From an uncultured Muribaculaceae bacterium (GTDB lineage Bacteria; Bacteroidota; Bacteroidia; Bacteroidales; Muribaculaceae): a stretch of 9,931 nt of DNA. Shown here in pieces: positions 7,122 to 9,931 of this stretch. Every line of letters begins with the position of its first letter. Within the stretch, counting starts at the first letter, position 1. A program made the position numbers and the translations under genes. Location of the stretch: positions 1 through 9,931 of the forward strand of contig CAJTYD010000090.1 in assembly GCA_910583775.1 (NCBI GenBank). Direction: 5' to 3'. The notes under the pieces were generated by a model. That model saw nothing but the letters and a program-made list of their open reading frames with translations. It was not told the origin of the DNA and made no database searches.

Positions 7122-8587
7122 GACATGCCATTGTCATACTGTGTCACGGCAATATCGAAAGCCTTGTGGAATTAATTTCCTTTTTTGACATGGATTTTAC
7201 AATATATGTGCATATCGACAGGAAATACACTCTTTCTGAAGATGAACGGAACAGAATTGTTTCAGCACATCCTTTGGTGAGGATCTTCAGCAAATACCGT
7301 GTTTACTGGGGCGGAATAAGCGTACTCAGGGCGGAATTATTCTTAATGAAGAGAATATGGGAAAATGAGAATATCGATTATCTTCACCTTTTAAGTGGCG
7401 AGGATTATCCCATAAAATCTCTGTCTGAGATAAAGGCCTTTTTCGCCGATAATTACGGCTCAGAGTTCCTGAATTATCATAGAATACCATTCAGGAAATG
7501 GGAAGAAGGCACTTATCGCCGGTTCGAGATCTACCGTCTGAACGATTTTCTCTCATACCGGTCCGAGAAAGGGAAACGCATTATCGACAGATTTAATTCT
7601 TTCCAGATAAGACATGGGATAAAGAGGAGAATTCCCGATCAGTTCCCGGTTCTTTATGGCGGTTCAAACTGGATGTCCATTTCAAACACATGTCTGGGAT
7701 ATATCTGTGGTCAGCATTCTAAAAATAAAAGATTCTACAGAAGGTTAAGATACACTTTTGCACCGGATGAAGTTTATTTCCATACACTCATAATGAATTC
7801 TCCATTCAAAGAAAAGGCCGTTGACGATAACAAGAGGCTCATTATCTGGGATAAAGTCGGAAACGGGCCGCTTTGGCTTATAGAAGAAAACTGGTGGGAT
7901 GTGGTGACATCGCGAGCCCTTTTCGCAAGAAAATTTCATCCGGGGAAATCGGAAGTCATAAAAGAATGGATCAGAAAGTATATTCACCGGATTTCGTCTC
8001 CTGAAATTGACAGCAACGGGAGCTGGTGCCAGCAGACCCTATATGGCCATACTTTTGATATTGACCTTGCACGTGGGATTGATAAATTATGCTCGATTCT
8101 CCTTGTAAAGACAATTTATGATTTGGGCTGCGGCCCGGGATGGTACGTCAAATTTCTTAGAGACAGAGGATATGATGCCCAGGGTTATGACGGAAACAGG
8201 AACGTTGAAGAAATGTCTTCCCGCTTTTTCAACAATGGCTTCTATTGTCAGTATATGGATTTAAGCGAACCTGTAAGAGCCGACGACCACGCGGATATGG
8301 TATTGTGTCTTGAAGTGGGGGAACATATCCCTGCCGATAAGGAAAATATATTTCTTGACAACCTGGCCTGTAATTCCGGCAAATACCTCCTCCTGAGCTG
8401 GGCGATACCGCATCAGAAAGGAGACGGACACGTCAACTGCCACACGAACCAATATATCATAGATCGGATGAAATCACGTAATTTCAGAATAAATGTACCC
8501 GTCTCCATACTACTTAGGGAAAGTTCCGGTTTACCCTGGTTTAAATCAACTATAATGTTTTTTGAAAAAACAGATGACAACAGATAG
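7106..8587 (+). CDS. Fusion of GT14 'Branch' glycosyltransferase and SAM methyltransferase
   Basis: A 493-residue two-domain enzyme. Residues about 5-285 match the core-2/I-branching (GT14, PF02485) family: 'HAIVILCHGN' (7-16), 'YVHIDRK' (34-40), 'VYWGGISVLRAELFLMKR' (66-83), 'DYLHLLSGEDYPIKS' (91-105), 'YGGSNWMSIS' (184-193) and 'APDEVYFHTL' (219-228), whose Glu222 matches the family's catalytic base. 'ARKFHP' (274-279) closes the domain. Residues about 300-490 form a class I methyltransferase: motif I 'DLGCGPG' (339-345), acidic Asp362 at the end of strand 2, then 'LEVGEHIP' (402-409) and 'LLLSWAIPHQKGDGHVN' (428-444). The predicted product adds a sugar (GlcNAc or xylose in known relatives) and methylates, possibly capping the same glycan. 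It starts inside the previous gene (16-base overlap). Both active-site sets appear intact. The methyl acceptor is unknown. Confidence 0.85.
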   Translation: MDKKLRHAIVILCHGNIESLVELISFFDMDFTIYVHIDRKYTLSEDERNRIVSAHPLVRIFSKYRVYWGGISVLRAELFLMKRIWENENIDYLHLLSGEDYPIKSLSEIKAFFADNYGSEFLNYHRIPFRKWEEGTYRRFEIYRLNDFLSYRSEKGKRIIDRFNSFQIRHGIKRRIPDQFPVLYGGSNWMSISNTCLGYICGQHSKNKRFYRRLRYTFAPDEVYFHTLIMNSPFKEKAVDDNKRLIIWDKVGNGPLWLIEENWWDVVTSRALFARKFHPGKSEVIKEWIRKYIHRISSPEIDSNGSWCQQTLYGHTFDIDLARGIDKLCSILLVKTIYDLGCGPGWYVKFLRDRGYDAQGYDGNRNVEEMSSRFFNNGFYCQYMDLSEPVRADDHADMVLCLEVGEHIPADKENIFLDNLACNSGKYLLLSWAIPHQKGDGHVNCHTNQYIIDRMKSRNFRINVPVSILLRESSGLPWFKSTIMFFEKTDDNR

Positions 8588-8626
8588 AACTGTCACATAG
8601 AATAATCCCCCCGCAAGATCAGCCGG

Positions 8627-9802
8627 ATGACTCACAAGGATAAAACCAATATATTTATAATCGAGGCTTTTGAAAACAGGATAAACGGTTACAGAACTTT
8701 TAAAGACAGTCTTATCAGGAGTCTGTCGAGCCACGATCAATTTTCTGTCACCGTCGTAACCGAGGAAACACCCGTAAGCTGCGTGAAACGTTCTGAATGC
8801 GGGAATATATCCCACATCTCGTTTCCTAAAATAGATAAGGATAAGTTTCACAATCTCGATTCACTATTTTCAAAGGAGATACCCAAGATGAATGATATGG
8901 TATTCATTACGAATTATTATCCCGCTATCTTTAACGCCGAGGCTATCAGGAAAACATTTCCCTACAGCAGGTTCATCCATGTCATACATGATCTTCCATG
9001 GCTCAATAAGCTGAACGGGAATGTCGATCGATACATCGAATGGCTTCAAGGAAATGCATCCGTCGGATCTGTTGATGAAAAATTTCTTCTATATACAAGT
9101 TATGATATAATGAAAACCGGAGAACACGCGGATACCTCAGTCTGTCTTTGTGAAAACACCTTTCATATAATGGAAGACATATATGAGATTCCGAAAGAAA
9201 AACTCCGCATTATTCACAATGGGCTAACAGACAGATACATTCTCCTGGATTCAGTTATAAAATCCAATATCAAGGATAAATACGGAATACCTCATCACAG
9301 ACCGATCATCCTTTGCGTCGGCCGTCTTTCCATTGCGAAAGGAGCAGACAGACTGGAGAGTATGCTGGAAAAAATCATTCCGTCAATGGGAAACGTCTGT
9401 CTGGTATATGTCGGAGAGGATGATGTCTTTAAGTGGATTCATAATAATCCCATGTGTCAGGTGATCCCTTTAGGCGCATTTAACCGGAATGATATTTTTG
9501 AAATATATACAATAGCCGACTTCGGCATTATTCCCTCGCGTTATGAACAATGCAGCTATGTAGGCATAGAGATGCTGATGTTCGGATTACCCGTCTTTAC
9601 AAACGAAGCCCCCGGGATATCGGATATGTTTACAAAAAACAACTCGTTTATACTGCCGTCCAACAGTGAAGAAACGATAAATCTTGGCGATCTGCCTTCA
9701 ATAAGATCCAATGCAAGAAAAACTTACCTGATGAAATATACGCAGGATGCCATGACAAAAAAATGGATTGACCTAATCAGTGAAAAAGAGGGAAGAAAAT
9801 AA
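8627..9802 (+). CDS. GT-B family-4 glycosyltransferase, TIGR04157-like
   Basis: A 391-residue glycosyltransferase of the GT4 type. The N-terminal half opens with 'NIFIIEAFENRINGYRTFK' (8-26), the pattern of the Bacteroidota TIGR04157 family, which is known for occurring near radical-SAM or double-glycine peptide clusters. 'HVIHDLPW' (118-125) and 'IIHNGL' (195-200) are GT4 hallmarks. The C-terminal donor-binding half has 'ILCVGRLSIAKGADRL' (228-243) and 'PSRYEQCSYVGIEMLMFGLPV' in two parts: 'PSRYEQCSYVG' at 303-313 and 'IEMLMFGLPV' at 314-323, giving the E-x7-E pair Glu307/Glu315. No signal peptide or membrane helix is seen, so it is cytoplasmic or peripheral. It follows the GT14 fusion after 39 bases that show no promoter or terminator, so the same transcript is likely. 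It probably transfers a nucleotide-activated sugar in the same pathway; donor and acceptor are not deducible. Family assignment to TIGR04157 is from pattern memory. Confidence 0.82.
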   Translation: MTHKDKTNIFIIEAFENRINGYRTFKDSLIRSLSSHDQFSVTVVTEETPVSCVKRSECGNISHISFPKIDKDKFHNLDSLFSKEIPKMNDMVFITNYYPAIFNAEAIRKTFPYSRFIHVIHDLPWLNKLNGNVDRYIEWLQGNASVGSVDEKFLLYTSYDIMKTGEHADTSVCLCENTFHIMEDIYEIPKEKLRIIHNGLTDRYILLDSVIKSNIKDKYGIPHHRPIILCVGRLSIAKGADRLESMLEKIIPSMGNVCLVYVGEDDVFKWIHNNPMCQVIPLGAFNRNDIFEIYTIADFGIIPSRYEQCSYVGIEMLMFGLPVFTNEAPGISDMFTKNNSFILPSNSEETINLGDLPSIRSNARKTYLMKYTQDAMTKKWIDLISEKEGRK

Positions 9803-9804
9803 AT

Positions 9805-9931
9805 ATGGAATTTAAGCGAAATAATCAGCTGTATAAAAACATTTATAATCCTATATATAAGCGTTTTATTGCTGCGAGTCAGATTCTCATTGATTTCCTA
9901 AAATACCCATTTGGAGATTATTTTTGTTACT
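9805..9931 (+). CDS. Partial unknown protein, N-terminus only
   Basis: An open frame starts at ATG 9805, two bases after the previous stop, and is still open at the window edge (42 complete codons). It begins M-E-F-K-R-N-N-Q-L-Y-K-N-I-Y and continues through 'RFIAASQILIDFLKYPFGD' to the edge. I do not recognise it, and too little is present for a domain call. The tight spacing suggests it belongs to the same operon. The stretch is strongly AT-rich: 36 G+C among the 131 bases from 9801, about 27%, well below the upstream genes, which may mean a different origin. Confidence 0.55.
   Translation, partial: MEFKRNNQLYKNIYNPIYKRFIAASQILIDFLKYPFGDYFCY

Noticed and set aside
1..9931. CRISPR array, tRNA or rRNA genes, or insertion sequence
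   Set aside because: No regularly spaced repeats, no tRNA-like or rRNA-like segments, and no transposase motifs or flanking inverted repeats were seen; nearly all the window is coding.

Overview
The window looks like chromosomal accessory DNA of a Bacteroidota member, probably order Bacteroidales (Bacteroides, Prevotella or Muribaculaceae relatives). The evidence is a CarboxypepD_reg-like plus TonB-receptor-like outer-membrane barrel protein, an export ATPase with the Bacteroidota-style ISQGQ signature, a TIGR04157-like glycosyltransferase, and start codons with no clear Shine-Dalgarno sequence. The genus cannot be fixed from the sequence.

All recognisable genes lie on the + strand and are packed like one operon. 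In order they are: a 956-residue outer-membrane beta-barrel protein (127-2997); a C39-peptidase ABC exporter (PCAT family) broken into two reading frames (3018-3512 and the frame ending at 5203); a 50-residue single-span membrane protein resembling only the N-terminal anchor of the HlyD-type adaptor normally found with such exporters (5205-5357); a degenerate LanC-like protein (5361-6308); a GT-A glycosyltransferase (6330-7121); a fusion of a GT14 'Branch' glycosyltransferase and a SAM methyltransferase (7106-8587); a GT-B family-4 glycosyltransferase (8627-9802); and the AT-rich start of one more gene that runs off the window (9805 onward). Gaps are about 1-40 bases, and one pair overlaps by 16 bases.

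Taken together this looks like part of a biosynthesis and export locus for a ribosomally made peptide that is probably glycosylated. The C39 domain would cut a double-glycine-type leader and the ABC part would pump the peptide. The three glycosyltransferases and the methyltransferase would build or cap a sugar, the LanC-like protein would act as a maturation or scaffold partner, and the barrel protein could be an outer-membrane partner. No complete precursor peptide and no radical SAM enzyme is visible here; either would have to lie outside the window. The role of the locus is therefore inferred from gene content.

The most notable features are the exporter frameshift at an eight-A tract that forms an A_AAA_AAC slippery heptamer, the isolated HlyD-type anchor, the LanC-like protein without zinc ligands, and the GT14-methyltransferase fusion.
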